NCBI RefSeq assembly: GCF_000349325.1
Contig: NC_020504.1
Coordinates: 5,490,053 to 5,554,052, forward strand
Reading direction: 5' to 3'
Length of the DNA: 64,000 nucleotides
Source of the DNA: Streptomyces davaonensis JCM 4913
GTDB lineage: Bacteria; Actinomycetota; Actinomycetes; Streptomycetales; Streptomycetaceae
The notes under the pieces: model-generated
Databases searched by the model: none
What the model was told of the DNA's origin: nothing
The model's input: only the letters and a program-made list of their open reading frames with translations
Shown here: one piece after another, positions 9,669 through 20,872 of the stretch
How the letters are laid out: each line of letters begins with the position of its first letter
How positions within the stretch are numbered: the stretch's first letter is position 1
Translations under genes and position numbers: made by a program

Positions 9669-9788
9669 AGCGACCACCTCCAATCACCGAGCGTAGCTAC
9701 AGGACTGCGCACAGAAACCGGAGTTGTGGAAAAAGAAATCATGCAAGCGTGCTTGATTGATTCCGGGGCCGCTGCCATGCTCCTCCCC

Positions 9789-10592
9789 ATGGCCGACCCG
9801 ACGCCCGTGTTCGACGACCTGCGTGCGGAAAGCGATGAACTCGACCGGCTGGTTGCCGAGTTGAGCCCGGACCAGTGGTCCCTGCCCACGCCCGCGCCCC
9901 GGTGGAGCATCGCCCACCAGATCGCCCACCTCGCCTGGACCGACCACGCCGCCCTGCTCGCCGTCACCGATGCCGACGCCTTCGGCAAGGAGGTCGAGAA
10001 GGCGCTCGCTTCGCCGGACAACTTTGTCGACGAAGGTGCGGAGGAGGGTGCCAGGAAGCCGCCCGCCGAGATCCTCGCGGAGTGGCGCACCGGACGTAAG
10101 GCACTCGCCGACGCCCTGAGCGCCGCCCCCAAGGGCGCCCGCTTTCCCTGGTACGGCCCACCCATGGCCGCCGCCTCCATGGCCAGCGCCAGACTGATGG
10201 AGACCTGGGCCCATGGGCAGGACGTCGCGGATGCCCTCGGTGTGGTCCGCACACCCACCGACCGCCTCCGACATGTGGCCCGCATCGGTGTGCGCGCCCG
10301 CGACTACGCCTTCGGGGTCAACGGACTCACCCCGCCCACTGAGGAGTTCCGCATCGAACTCACCGGGGCGGATGGCACCTTGTGGGCCTACGGTCCCGAA
10401 GACGCACCCCAGCGCGTCACCGGCCCCGCTCTCGACTTCTGCCTGCTCGTCACCCGTCGTGCCCACCGCGCCGACCTCGCCGTACAGGCCGATGGCGAGG
10501 ACGCCGACCGCTGGCTGGACATCGCCCAGGCCTTCGCCGGCCCGCCCGGCGCCGGGCGGAGCGCTGGCACCGCCAAGGGGGGCGACCAGTGA
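9789..10592 (+). CDS. TIGR03084-type mycothiol-dependent/DinB-like protein
   Basis: The product (267 residues) begins [19 protein letters not shown] and has the DinB-like motifs [18 protein letters not shown] and [15 protein letters not shown]. The histidines in these helices are the expected metal ligands. It belongs to the actinobacterial TIGR03084 group, related to maleylpyruvate isomerase-type mycothiol enzymes. The exact reaction is unknown. In-frame upstream starts at 9726 and 9777 exist but add residues not expected for the family, and no clear Shine-Dalgarno decides the start. It overlaps the next gene by 4 bases (GTGA), so it is the first gene of the long catabolic operon. Confidence 0.75.
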   Translation: MADPTPVFDDLRAESDELDRLVAELSPDQWSLPTPAPRWSIAHQIAHLAWTDHAALLAVTDADAFGKEVEKALASPDNFVDEGAEEGARKPPAEILAEWRTGRKALADALSAAPKGARFPWYGPPMAAASMASARLMETWAHGQDVADALGVVRTPTDRLRHVARIGVRARDYAFGVNGLTPPTEEFRIELTGADGTLWAYGPEDAPQRVTGPALDFCLLVTRRAHRADLAVQADGEDADRWLDIAQAFAGPPGAGRSAGTAKGGDQ

Positions 10593-12294
10593 CCCTCCAC
10601 ACCCCCCAACCTCTCCGTATCGGCAACGCCTCCGGCTTCTACGGCGACCGTTTCGACGCCATGCGCGAGATGCTCACCGGCGGCGAACTCGACGTCCTCA
10701 CCGGCGATTACCTCGCCGAACTGACCATGCTGATCCTCGGCCGGGACCGGCTTAAGGACCCCGGCGCCGGGTACGCGCGTACCTTCTTGCGGCAGTTGGA
10801 GGAGTGCCTCGGGCTCGCCCATGAGCGGGGCGTCCGGATCGTCACCAACGCGGGCGGGCTCAATCCCGCCGGACTCGCCGACGCCGTACGGGAGTTGGCC
10901 GCACGCCTCGGTCTGCCCGTCCGCGTCGCGCACGTCGAGGGCGACGACCTCACCGCCACCCACCCGGGCAGCCTCGCCGCCCACGCCTACCTCGGCGGCT
11001 TCGGCATCGCCGCGTGTTTGCGGGAGGGCGCCGACGTCGTCGTCACCGGACGCGTCACCGACGCCGCCCTGGTCACCGGGCCCGCCGCCGCCCACTTCGG
11101 CTGGGCCCCGACGGACTACGACCGGCTCGCGGGCGCCGTCCTTGCGGGGCATGTGCTGGAGTGCGGGACGCAGGCCACCGGCGGCAACTACGCTTTCTTC
11201 GGCGAGCGGCCCCTCCGCGAACTCCTGCGGCCCGGCTTCCCGCTCGCCGAGATCCACGAGGACGGCACCGCCGTCATCACCAAGCACCGAGGGACGGGCG
11301 GCTTCGTCGACATCGGCACCGTCACCGCCCAGCTCCTCTACGAGACCGGTGGCGCCCGGTACGCCGGGCCCGACGTCACCGCCCGGCTGGACAGCGTCCG
11401 GCTCACGGAGGACGGGCCCGATCGCGTACGCATCGACGGCGTGCGCGGGGAAGCGCCACCGCCCACCCTCAAAGTCGGCGTCAACCGGCTCGGCGGGTTC
11501 CGCAACGAAGTTGCCTTCGTGCTCACCGGGCTCGACATCGAGGCCAAGGCTGAGCTGGTGCGCGCGCAGATGACCGACGCGCTCGCGCTCGCCAAGTCGT
11601 CGCCCGCCGACGTGCGGTGGGAACTCGTCCGGACCGACCGCCCCGACGCCCCGACCGAGGAGCTGGCCAGCGCCCTGCTCCGGCTCGTCGTCCGGGACCC
11701 CGATCAGGGCGCTGTCGGGCGGGCGTTGAGCGGAGCCGCCATCGAGCTCGCCCTCGCCAGCTACCCCGGGTTCCATGTGCTCGCGCCACCTGGAAAGGGC
11801 GCTCCCTACGGGGTCTTCGAGGATGTGTACGTGCCCCATGGCGCGGCCCCACATGTGGCTGTACTCCATGACGGGCGGCGGGTAGCTGTGGCGCCGCCCC
11901 AGGACACCGCCGTACTCGACGAGGTGCCGGAGCCCGCGCTTCCCGAGCCGCCGGCGCCCGGTCACCGAACCCGCCGCGCCCCGCTCGGGCACGTCGCCGG
12001 AGCCCGCAGCGGCGACAAGGGCGGCAACGCCAATGTCGGGGTGTGGGTCCGTACCGACGAGGCCTGGCGCTGGCTCTGCCACGAGCTGACCGTGGAGCGG
12101 TTCCGGCAACTCCTCCCGGAGTGCGAAGGGTTGACCGTCCGCCGCCACGTCCTCCCCGAACTCCGCGCGCTCAACTTCGTCGTCGAGGGCATCCTCGGCG
12201 CCGGAGTCGCCGCACAGCACCGTTTCGATCCCCAGGCCAAGGCGCTCGGCGAGTGGCTGCGCGCCCGGCACCTGGACATACCGGAGGCTCTCCT

Positions 12295-12298
<4 letters not shown>
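10589..12298 (+). CDS. AtuA-like acyclic terpene utilisation family protein (DUF1446)
   Basis: This 569-residue protein matches the DUF1446/AtuA family: N-terminal [12 protein letters not shown], then [32 protein letters not shown] and [18 protein letters not shown]-terminal AtuA-like domain follows, with [16 protein letters not shown] near residue 470. In Pseudomonas AtuA is needed for growth on citronellol or geraniol, but its reaction is not established. The linkage here to both carboxylase subunits and an acyl-CoA dehydrogenase is the same genomic company as in atu/liu clusters. The GTG start overlaps the previous stop and has an AAGGGGGG run upstream. Confidence 0.85.
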
Positions 12299-13893
<1,595 letters not shown>

Positions 13894-13903
13894 GGGACCA
13901 CCA

Positions 13904-15748
13904 GTGATCACTTCTGTACTCGTCGCCAACCGCGGCGAGATCGCCTGCCGTGTCTTCCGAACCTGCCGTGAGTTGGGAATCCGGACGTTCGCCGTGCACT
14001 CGGACGCCGACGAAAACGCCCTCCACGCGCGCATGGCCGACGCGGCCGTACGGCTTCCGGGCGCGACGCCCGCCGAGACGTATCTGCGCGGCGACCTGAT
14101 CGTGAAGGCCGCCGTCGCGGCCGGCGCGGACGCCGTGCACCCCGGCTACGGCTTCCTCTCGGAGAACGCCGACTTCGCGCGGGCCGTCCTGGACGCGGGC
14201 CTGGTGTGGATCGGTCCGCCGCCGGAGGCGATCGAGGCGATGGCGTCCAAGACGCGCGCCAAGGAGCTGATGGGGCTCTCCCCCCTGGGCGAGGTCGCGG
14301 AGAGCGACCTGCCGGTGCTCGTGAAGGCGGCCGCGGGAGGCGGGGGGCGCGGAATGCGCATCGTGCGCCGCCTGGAGGAGCTCAGCGCCGCCCTGGAGGG
14401 CGCGCGCGCCGAGGCCACGAGCGCCTTCGGCGACGGTGAGGTCTTCGTCGAGCCCTATGTGGAGCGCGGCCGCCATGTCGAGGTGCAGGTGCTCGCGGAC
14501 GCGCACGGCACGGTGTGGGCGCTGGGCACGCGCGACTGCTCCCTCCAGCGCCGCCACCAGAAGGTGATCGAGGAAGCGCCGGCGCCCGGGCTCTCCGACC
14601 GGCTCGCGGAGGAGTTGCGCGCGCTGGCCGTACGCGCCGCGCGCGCCGTGCGCTACGTCGGCGCCGGCACGGTCGAGTTCCTCGTCGCCGACGACACGGC
14701 GCACTTCCTGGAGATGAACACCCGCCTCCAGGTGGAACACCCCGTCACGGAAGCCGTCTTCGGCATCGACCTGGTCGCCCTCCAACTGAGCATCGCCGAG
14801 GGCCACCCCCTCGACCCCGAACCGCCCCACGCGCGCGGCCACGCCGTCGAGGCCCGCCTCTACGCCGAGGACCCGGCCCGCGACTGGGCCCCGCAGACCG
14901 GCACCCTGCACCGCCTCGCCGTACCCGACGGCGTCCGCCTGGACACCGGCTACGGCGACGGCGACGAGATCGGCGTCCACTACGACCCGATGCTCGCCAA
15001 GCTGATCGCCCACGCCCCCACGCGCGCGGGCGCGCTCCGCCAACTCGCGGGCGCCCTGGAACGCGCCACGATCCACGGCCCCACCACCAACCGCGACCTC
15101 CTCGTCCGCTCCCTGCGCCACGAGGAGTTCACGACGCCCCGTATGGACACGGCCTTCTACGACCGCCACCTCACGACCCTGACGGCGCCCACCCCCGACC
15201 CGCACGCCCCTCTGGCCGCCGCCCTCGCCGAAGCCACCCGCTCCACCTCCCGCTTCGGCGGCTGGCGCAACGTCCCCTCCCAGCCCCAGACAAGGCGCTA
15301 CGCGCGGGGCGACGAGGAGCACGAGGTCCATTACCGGCACACGAGGACCGGCCTGGAGGCGGACGGCGTACGCGTCGTGCGCGCGGCCGCGGATCTCGTC
15401 GTACTCGAGGTGGACGGCGTGCAGCGAAGGTTCGAGGTGGCGCGGTATGGAGACCAGATCCACGTCAACACCACGGCCCTGACGCAACTACCTCGCTTCC
15501 CCGACCCAACGGCCCAACTTGCCCCCGGCTCCCTGCTGGCTCCCATGCCGGGAACGGTGGTCAGGGTCGCCGAGGGCCTGGCCGTAGGAGCCCCCGTAAA
15601 GGCCGGAGACCCCCTCCTCTGGCTGGAGGCGATGAAGATGGAACACAAGATCACAGCGCCGGTCACAGGAACGCTCAACGCGTTGGGCGTGGTCACGGGC
15701 CAGCAGGTCACGGTCGGTCAATTGCTAGCGGTAGTGGAAGCAACCTAA
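13904..15748 (+). CDS. Acyl-CoA carboxylase biotin-carrying (alpha) subunit
   Basis: This 614-residue subunit has a biotin carboxylase domain at residues 1-440, with NRGEIACRVFRTCRELG, HPGYGFLSEN, the ATP-grasp loop KAAAGGGGRGM near residue 140, and the MNTRLQVEHPVTE block. A linker follows, then a C-terminal biotinyl domain with EAMKMEH, where Lys578 should carry biotin. It pairs with the beta subunit encoded 10 bases upstream. Between KELM (about residue 123) and LPVLVK (about 135) the segment is roughly eight residues shorter than in the actinobacterial homologues I remember. That region is the hinge into the ATP-grasp lid. The rest is intact, so I expect a working enzyme. Confidence 0.88.
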   Translation: MITSVLVANRGEIACRVFRTCRELGIRTFAVHSDADENALHARMADAAVRLPGATPAETYLRGDLIVKAAVAAGADAVHPGYGFLSENADFARAVLDAGLVWIGPPPEAIEAMASKTRAKELMGLSPLGEVAESDLPVLVKAAAGGGGRGMRIVRRLEELSAALEGARAEATSAFGDGEVFVEPYVERGRHVEVQVLADAHGTVWALGTRDCSLQRRHQKVIEEAPAPGLSDRLAEELRALAVRAARAVRYVGAGTVEFLVADDTAHFLEMNTRLQVEHPVTEAVFGIDLVALQLSIAEGHPLDPEPPHARGHAVEARLYAEDPARDWAPQTGTLHRLAVPDGVRLDTGYGDGDEIGVHYDPMLAKLIAHAPTRAGALRQLAGALERATIHGPTTNRDLLVRSLRHEEFTTPRMDTAFYDRHLTTLTAPTPDPHAPLAAALAEATRSTSRFGGWRNVPSQPQTRRYARGDEEHEVHYRHTRTGLEADGVRVVRAAADLVVLEVDGVQRRFEVARYGDQIHVNTTALTQLPRFPDPTAQLAPGSLLAPMPGTVVRVAEGLAVGAPVKAGDPLLWLEAMKMEHKITAPVTGTLNALGVVTGQQVTVGQLLAVVEAT

Positions 15749-15806
15749 GGGGCGCGGGACTGCATCGATATGCGGCTCCGCCGCGTGAGCGCGACCAGCC
15801 ACAACG
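15749..15806 (+). repeat. Streptomyces GC-rich intergenic repeat with hairpin
   Basis: Directly after the biotin-subunit stop lies a copy of the dispersed Streptomyces repeat: GGGGCGCGGGACTG, then a GCGGCTCCGCCGC hairpin, then GCGCGACCAGCCACAACG. It shares its GGGGCGCGGG and GCGACCAGCC cores with the larger inverted repeat at 38240-38376. It sits inside the operon, in the only gap over 30 bases, so it may modulate read-through or RNA stability. Confidence 0.6.
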
Positions 15807-15831
15807 AGACCCGCACCCGGGAAGGATCGCC

Positions 15832-16971
15832 ATGCCCACCACCCTCGAATCCGAAGAGCACAAGGCCCTCCGAGCCGCCGTATCGGCACTCGGCAACCGC
15901 CACGGCCGCGACTACGACCGCGAAGAACTGTGGTCCGAGGCAGCCAAGCTCGGTTATCTCGGCGTCAATCTCCCGGAGGAGTACGGAGGCGGGGGCGGCG
16001 GAATCGCCGAACTCTCCATCGTCCTCGAAGAGCTCGGCGCAGCCGGCTGCCCCCTCCTCATGATGGTCGTCTCGCCCGCCATCTGCGGAACAGTCATCGC
16101 CCGCTTCGGAACAGAAGCCCAGAAGCAGGAATGGCTCCCCGCCCTCGCCGACGGCTCCCGCACCATGGCCTTCGGCATCACCGAGCCCGACGCCGGTTCC
16201 AACAGCCACCGCATCACCACCACCGCCCGCCGCGACCCGGACACCGGCGACTGGCTCCTCACCGGCCGCAAGGTATTCATCTCCGGCGTCGACATCGCGG
16301 ACGCGACCCTCATAGTCGGCCGCACCGAGGACGCTCGCACCGGCAACCTCAAGCCGTGCCTGTTCATCGTCCCCAGAGACGCGGAGGGCTTTCAGCGGCG
16401 CCAGATCGACATGGAACTCCAAGCCGCGGAGAAGCAGTTCGAGCTGACCCTGGACGACGTACGACTCCCCGCGGACGCGCTCGTCGGAGACGAGGACGCC
16501 GGCCTCCTCCAGCTCTTCGCCGGACTCAACCCCGAGCGGATCATGACGGCCGCCTTCGCGATCGGCATGGGCCGCTACGCCCTCGCGCAAGCGATTACGT
16601 ACGCCCGCGAACGCACCGTGTGGAAGGCCCCCATCGGCGCCCACCAGGCCATCGCCCACCCCCTCGCCCAGGCGCACATCGACCTGGAACTGGCCCGCCT
16701 GATGATGCAGAAGGCGGCCCTGCTCTACGACGCGGGCGACGACATGGGCGCCGGTGAGGCCGCCAACATGGCCAAGTACGCGGCGGGCGAGGCCTGTGTG
16801 AAGGCGGTCGACCAGGCCGTGCACACCCTCGGCGGCAACGGCCTCACGCGGGAATTCGGGCTCGCCCGGTTGATAACTGCCGCACGCGTGGCTCGTATTG
16901 CACCGGTGAGCCGGGAGATGATTCTCAACTACGTCTCCCACCAGACCTTGGGTCTGCCCAAGTCGTACTGA
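15832..16971 (+). CDS. Acyl-CoA dehydrogenase
   Basis: The 379-residue flavoprotein has the acyl-CoA dehydrogenase layout: N-terminal helical domain with LGVNLPEEYGGGG, beta domain with FGITEPDAGSNSH and LTGRKVFISG, C-terminal helices with VDQAVHTLGGNGLTREFGLARL. A Glu in NPERIM is placed as in isovaleryl-CoA dehydrogenase-type enzymes, where the base lies on this helix. It oxidises an acyl-CoA to the 2-enoyl-CoA and passes electrons to ETF. Next to an acyl-CoA carboxylase this is the Liu/Atu arrangement (dehydrogenate, then carboxylate). The ATG has GGGAAGGA upstream. Confidence 0.87.
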   Translation: MPTTLESEEHKALRAAVSALGNRHGRDYDREELWSEAAKLGYLGVNLPEEYGGGGGGIAELSIVLEELGAAGCPLLMMVVSPAICGTVIARFGTEAQKQEWLPALADGSRTMAFGITEPDAGSNSHRITTTARRDPDTGDWLLTGRKVFISGVDIADATLIVGRTEDARTGNLKPCLFIVPRDAEGFQRRQIDMELQAAEKQFELTLDDVRLPADALVGDEDAGLLQLFAGLNPERIMTAAFAIGMGRYALAQAITYARERTVWKAPIGAHQAIAHPLAQAHIDLELARLMMQKAALLYDAGDDMGAGEAANMAKYAAGEACVKAVDQAVHTLGGNGLTREFGLARLITAARVARIAPVSREMILNYVSHQTLGLPKSY

Positions 16972-16999
16972 CCGGCACAGCGTTGTGCGAGGAGGCCCC

Positions 17000-18568
17000 A
17001 TGTTCCGCAGCGAGTACGCAGACGTGTCCCCCGTGGACCAGCCCATCCACGAATTCGTCCTGGGCCGCGCCGCCGAGTTCGGCGAGCTGCCCGCCCTGAT
17101 CGACGGCACCGACGGCACCACCCTGACCTACGCCCAGGTGGACCGGTTCCACCGCAGGATCGCCGCCGCGCTCGCCGAGGCCGGAGTCCGCAAGGGCGAT
17201 GTGATCGCCCTGCACAGCCCCAACACCGTGGCCTTCCCGACCGCCTTCTACGCCGCCACGCGCGCGGGAGCCTCGGTCACCACCGTGCACCCGCTGTCCA
17301 CGCCAGAGGAGTTCGCCCGCCAGCTCGGCGACAGCAAGGCCCGCTGGATCATCACCGTCTCCCCGCTGCTGGAGTCCGCCCGACGGGCCGCCGAACTCGC
17401 GGGCGGCGTCCAGGAGATCTTCGTCTGCGACAGCGCGCCGGGACACCGCTCCCTGATCGACATGCTCGGCTCCACCGCCCCCGAGCCGGAGATCGACATC
17501 GAGCCCGGCGAGGACATCGCCGCGCTGCCGTACTCCTCGGGCACCACCGGCGTGCCCAAGGGCGTGATGCTCACCCACCGGCAGATCGCCACCAACCTCG
17601 TCCAGCTCGACGCCGCCGTCACCGCGGGCCCCGGCGAACGCGTCCTGGCCGTCCTGCCGTTCTTCCACATCTACGGCCTGACCGCCCTGATGAACGCGCC
17701 CCTGCGCAAGGGCGCCACCGTCGTCGTGCTGCCCCGCTTCGACCTGGAGACCTTCCTCGCGGCCATCCAGAACCACCGCATCACCGCGCTCTACGTGGCC
17801 CCGCCGATCGTCCTCGCCCTCGCCAAGCACCCGGCGGTGGAGAACTACGACCTGTCGTCCCTGAAGTACCTCATCTGCTCCGCCGCCCCGCTGGACGCCC
17901 AGCTCGCCGCGGCCTGCTCCCAGCGCCTGAACCTGCCCCCGATAGGCCAGGCGTACGGCATGACGGAACTCTCCCCGGGCAGCCATGTCGTCCCCCTGGA
18001 CGCCATCGGCGAGGCGCCCCCGGGCACGGTCGGCCGGCTCATCGCGGGCACCGAGATGCGGATCGTCTCCCTCGACGACCCGGACAAGGACCTCGGCGTC
18101 GGCGAGTCCGGCGAGATCCTCATCCGCGGCCCGCAGGTCATGAAGGGCTACCTGGGGCGCCCCGACGCCACCTCCGCGCTCATCGACGCGGACGGCTGGC
18201 TGCACACCGGGGACGTCGGCCATGTCGACTCCGGCGGCTGGCTGTTCGTCGTCGACCGGGTCAAGGAGCTCATCAAGTACAAGGGCTTCCAGGTGGCCCC
18301 CGCCGAACTGGAGGCACTGCTGCTGACCCACCCGTGCATAGCCGACGCCGCCGTCATCGGGGTCTACGACGACAACGGCAACGAAGTGCCCCGCGCGTAT
18401 GTCGTCCGCCAGCAACTCGCCGCCGACCTCACCGAGAGCGAGGTCATGATGTACGTCGCCGAACGCGTCGCCCCCTACAAGCGGGTCCGCCAGGTCACCT
18501 TCATCGAAGGCGTGCCCCGGGCCGCCTCCGGGAAGATCCTCCGGCGCGAACTCAGGGAGCGCACGTGA
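17000..18568 (+). CDS. 4-coumarate-CoA ligase-like AMP-forming acyl-CoA synthetase
   Basis: This 522-residue ANL-superfamily ligase activates a carboxylate through an acyl-AMP to a CoA thioester. Motif A5/box I is SSGTTGVPKG (about residue 180). Further motifs are PFFHIYG, QAYGMTELSPGSH, the hinge GWLHTGDVG...DRVKELIKYKGFQV and the C-terminal PRAASGKILRREL with the catalytic Lys. It closely resembles the S. coelicolor 4-coumarate/cinnamate-CoA ligase, as far as I recall that protein. GGAGG lies 5 bases before the ATG. It probably supplies the CoA thioesters used by this operon; the native substrate could be an aromatic or branched acid. Confidence 0.85.
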   Translation: MFRSEYADVSPVDQPIHEFVLGRAAEFGELPALIDGTDGTTLTYAQVDRFHRRIAAALAEAGVRKGDVIALHSPNTVAFPTAFYAATRAGASVTTVHPLSTPEEFARQLGDSKARWIITVSPLLESARRAAELAGGVQEIFVCDSAPGHRSLIDMLGSTAPEPEIDIEPGEDIAALPYSSGTTGVPKGVMLTHRQIATNLVQLDAAVTAGPGERVLAVLPFFHIYGLTALMNAPLRKGATVVVLPRFDLETFLAAIQNHRITALYVAPPIVLALAKHPAVENYDLSSLKYLICSAAPLDAQLAAACSQRLNLPPIGQAYGMTELSPGSHVVPLDAIGEAPPGTVGRLIAGTEMRIVSLDDPDKDLGVGESGEILIRGPQVMKGYLGRPDATSALIDADGWLHTGDVGHVDSGGWLFVVDRVKELIKYKGFQVAPAELEALLLTHPCIADAAVIGVYDDNGNEVPRAYVVRQQLAADLTESEVMMYVAERVAPYKRVRQVTFIEGVPRAASGKILRRELRERT

Positions 18569-19299
18569 GTCTGATCGGCCGTACACGCGCGCGAGGCGTC
18601 GAGACGCTCAGCCTCGACTCGCCGGGCAACCGCAACGCCCTGTCGGCGGCACTGGTCGGTGAACTCTCCGACGCGCTGACCGACTGCGCCAAGGACACCG
18701 ACGTCCGCGCGGTCGTCCTCACCCACACCGGCAACACCTTCAGCGCGGGCGCCGACCTGCGCGACCCGCCGCACCCGGACGCCCTGGTCGGCCTGCTCCG
18801 GCAGATCGTGGAGCTGCCCCGACCGGTCCTCGCGCGGGTCACCGGCCACGTACGCGCGGGCGGCCTCGGCCTGCTGGCCGCCTGCGACATAGCGGCCGCC
18901 GCGCACACGGCCAGCTTCGCGTTCACGGAGGTACGGATCGGGGTCGCCCCCGCCGTCATCTCGCTCCCCCTGCTCCCGCGCACCGACCCCCGCGCCCTCG
19001 CCCGCTACTACCTCACCGGCGAGCGCTTCGACGCCCCCGAGGCCGCCCGCATCGGCCTGCTGACCGCCGCCGGGGACGACGTGGACGCCGTACTTGAGCC
19101 GATCCTGGACGGTCTGCGACGCTCCGCCCCCGAGGCCCTGGCCGAGACGAAACGGCTGCTCACGGCTAGGGTGCTGGAATCATTCGACCGGGACGCGGGC
19201 CGGCTCACCGCGCTCTCGGCCCGGCTGTTCGCCTCCCCGCAGGCCCGCGAGGGGATGACGGCCTTCCTGGAGCGACGGGATCCCTCATGGGTGGTGTGA
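18565..19299 (+). CDS. Enoyl-CoA hydratase/isomerase family protein
   Basis: The 244-residue crotonase-fold protein has the oxyanion-hole motifs SAGADLRDPP and HVRAGGLGLLAACD and the FAFTEVRIGVAP segment. The Glu in TEVRIG sits where hydratases place a catalytic acid. GTG start, overlapping the ligase stop by 4 bases, so translation is coupled. It would hydrate the enoyl-CoA made by the dehydrogenase or act as the methylglutaconyl-CoA hydratase-type step after carboxylation. Both fit, and the sequence does not separate them. Confidence 0.83.
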   Translation: MSLIGRTRARGVETLSLDSPGNRNALSAALVGELSDALTDCAKDTDVRAVVLTHTGNTFSAGADLRDPPHPDALVGLLRQIVELPRPVLARVTGHVRAGGLGLLAACDIAAAAHTASFAFTEVRIGVAPAVISLPLLPRTDPRALARYYLTGERFDAPEAARIGLLTAAGDDVDAVLEPILDGLRRSAPEALAETKRLLTARVLESFDRDAGRLTALSARLFASPQAREGMTAFLERRDPSWVV

Positions 19300-19904
19300 G
19301 TACGGCGGAACGCGACCGCGTTCCCAAGCAGGACCGCAGCCGGGCCACCCGGCAGCGGCTCCTGGAAGCCGCCGTGGCCTGCCTCGCCGAACACGGCTGG
19401 GCGGGCTCCACGGTGTCCGTCGTCGCCGAACGCGCGGGCGTCTCCCGAGGCGCCGCACAGCACCACTTCCCGACCCGCGAGGACCTCTTCACGGCGGCCG
19501 TCGAGTACGTTGCCGAGGAACGCTCCACGGCTCTGCGCGCCCTGTTCCCCGAAGGCGCCGCGCAGGACCGGCGGGCCGTCGTGACGGCCCTGGTCGACCT
19601 CTACACCGGCCCGCTCTTCCGCGCCGCGCTCCACCTGTGGGTCGCCGCCTCCAACGAGGAGCAACTGCGCCCGCGCGTGACCGAACTGGAGGCCCGCGTC
19701 GGCCGCGAGTCGCACCGCATCGCCGTCGAACTGCTCGGCGCCGACGAATCCGAGCCCGGGGTGCGGGAGACCGTGCAGGGACTGCTGGACATGGCCCGCG
19801 GACTGGGCCTCGCGACCCTGCTGACGGACGACAAGGCGCGGCGCGAGCGGGTGGTGGCGCAATGGGCGTCACTCCTCGACGACGCCTTGGGCGTCACGGG
19901 CTGA
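19287..19904 (+). CDS. TetR-family regulator, last gene of the catabolic operon
   Basis: The 205-residue product has an N-terminal TetR DNA-binding domain (about residues 15-65; [18 protein letters not shown] and [17 protein letters not shown]). A mostly helical ligand domain follows, similar to TetR_C proteins linked to acyl-CoA genes. Its start lies inside the enoyl-CoA hydratase gene (13-base overlap), so it is co-transcribed and probably autoregulates the operon, perhaps with an acyl-CoA as inducer. A GTG 9 bases downstream is an alternative start. I saw no copy of the CTGACGnnnCGTCAG palindrome near this operon. Confidence 0.85.
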   Translation: MGGVSTAERDRVPKQDRSRATRQRLLEAAVACLAEHGWAGSTVSVVAERAGVSRGAAQHHFPTREDLFTAAVEYVAEERSTALRALFPEGAAQDRRAVVTALVDLYTGPLFRAALHLWVAASNEEQLRPRVTELEARVGRESHRIAVELLGADESEPGVRETVQGLLDMARGLGLATLLTDDKARRERVVAQWASLLDDALGVTG

Positions 19905-20562
19905 GCCGCTCCACCCGCCAGCTTCCGTCCGCCTGGCTGACGTACCGCAACCGGTCGTGCAGCCGGTTCTCGCGGCCCTGCCAGAACTCCACCGACTGCG
20001 GGGCCACCCGGAAACCGCCCCAGTTCGGCGGCACCGGCACCTGCTCGCCCTCGGGATAGCGGGCGGCCAGCTCGGCGTACGAGGCGTCCAGGTCGGCCCG
20101 CGTGGAGATCACCGCGGACTGCTCGCTGGCCCACGCACCGAGCTGGGAGCCGTGCGGGCGGGTCCGGAAATAGGCGGCCGTCTCGTCCCGCCCGGTGCGC
20201 CGCGCGATGCCCTGCACGATCACCTGGCGGGCCATCGGATGCCAGGGGAACAGCAGCGAGACGTACGGGTTCTCGGCCAGGTCACGGCCCTTGCGAGAGC
20301 CGTAGTTGGTGAAGAACACGAAGCCCTGCTCGTCGAACTGCTTCAGCAGCACCGTGCGCGAACTGGGGCGGCCATCGGCGTCCGCGGTGGAGACGACCAT
20401 GGCGTTCGGCTCGAACAGATGAGCCTCGCTCGCGGCCTGCTTGAACCAGCGCGCGAACTGCTCCACCGGAGTGGCGGGCAGCTCGTTCTCGGCGAGGCCC
20501 GCGGCCCGGTACTGCTTGCGCATCGCGGCGGGATCCGGCGGTACGGCGTCTCGGTCGGTCAC
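19894..20562 (-). CDS. pdxH: Pyridoxamine/pyridoxine 5'-phosphate oxidase
   Basis: This 222-residue FMN enzyme makes pyridoxal 5'-phosphate. Family motifs are [57 protein letters not shown] and the C-terminal [24 protein letters not shown] followed by WRVERLSP, where the active-site Arg and His lie. It is full length for the family. It converges on the TetR gene with an 11-base tail overlap and is divergent from the citrate synthase gene. Confidence 0.95.
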   Translation of the reverse strand: MTDRDAVPPDPAAMRKQYRAAGLAENELPATPVEQFARWFKQAASEAHLFEPNAMVVSTADADGRPSSRTVLLKQFDEQGFVFFTNYGSRKGRDLAENPYVSLLFPWHPMARQVIVQGIARRTGRDETAAYFRTRPHGSQLGAWASEQSAVISTRADLDASYAELAARYPEGEQVPVPPNWGGFRVAPQSVEFWQGRENRLHDRLRYVSQADGSWRVERLSP

Positions 20563-20872
20563 GCGGTCATCTTGCCGTATTCGCGCGGCCCGTTCGGCAC
20601 GGCCCGTTCGGCTCGGTGTCCTTCGTCACTGCGTGGCACTCAGTGCCGCAACCACTCCCCAATGGTGGCACTCGGGGATATCGTTCTGATGCCGCCTCGG
20701 TTGGGTGACCGCCAGCCGGGAATCACTGGGGTACCGCCCAGGACCGCGAGTCCTTCGAGCCACGACCGCGGATCCACCGGGCGCGAGCCGTCCCCGCCGC
20801 ACCAGACCCGACACGGTCCGCACCATCCCCCGACAACACCATCTGTCGCACACTTCACGAGGGAGCCGCCTG
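20563..20872. promoter_or_regulatory. Divergent pdxH / citrate synthase promoter region with repeats
   Basis: The 310 bases between the two start codons contain no convincing gene. They contain a tandem repeat of CGGCCCGTTCGGC (20586-20598 and 20600-20612) and a near-perfect palindrome GGCACTCAGTGCC (20635-20647). A further GGCACT follows about 20 bases later. These are candidate operators for one or both genes. No -10/-35 pair stands out. Confidence 0.4.

Noticed and set aside
10388..12271. 627-codon minus-strand ORF opposite the AtuA-like gene
   Set aside because: Composition (Gly/Ala/Glu/Val-rich, no domains) is that of an antisense frame in GC-rich DNA; the plus-strand gene has clear family motifs and operon context.
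14515..16971. 818-codon plus-strand ORF
   Set aside because: It is a shadow frame of the biotin-subunit gene that happens to run in frame into the acyl-CoA dehydrogenase. Only 15832-16971 has protein-family features and a ribosome binding site.
16925..18586. 553-codon minus-strand ORF opposite the 4-coumarate-CoA-ligase-like gene
   Set aside because: Antisense shadow of a clearly conserved ligase gene; no domains or start signals.
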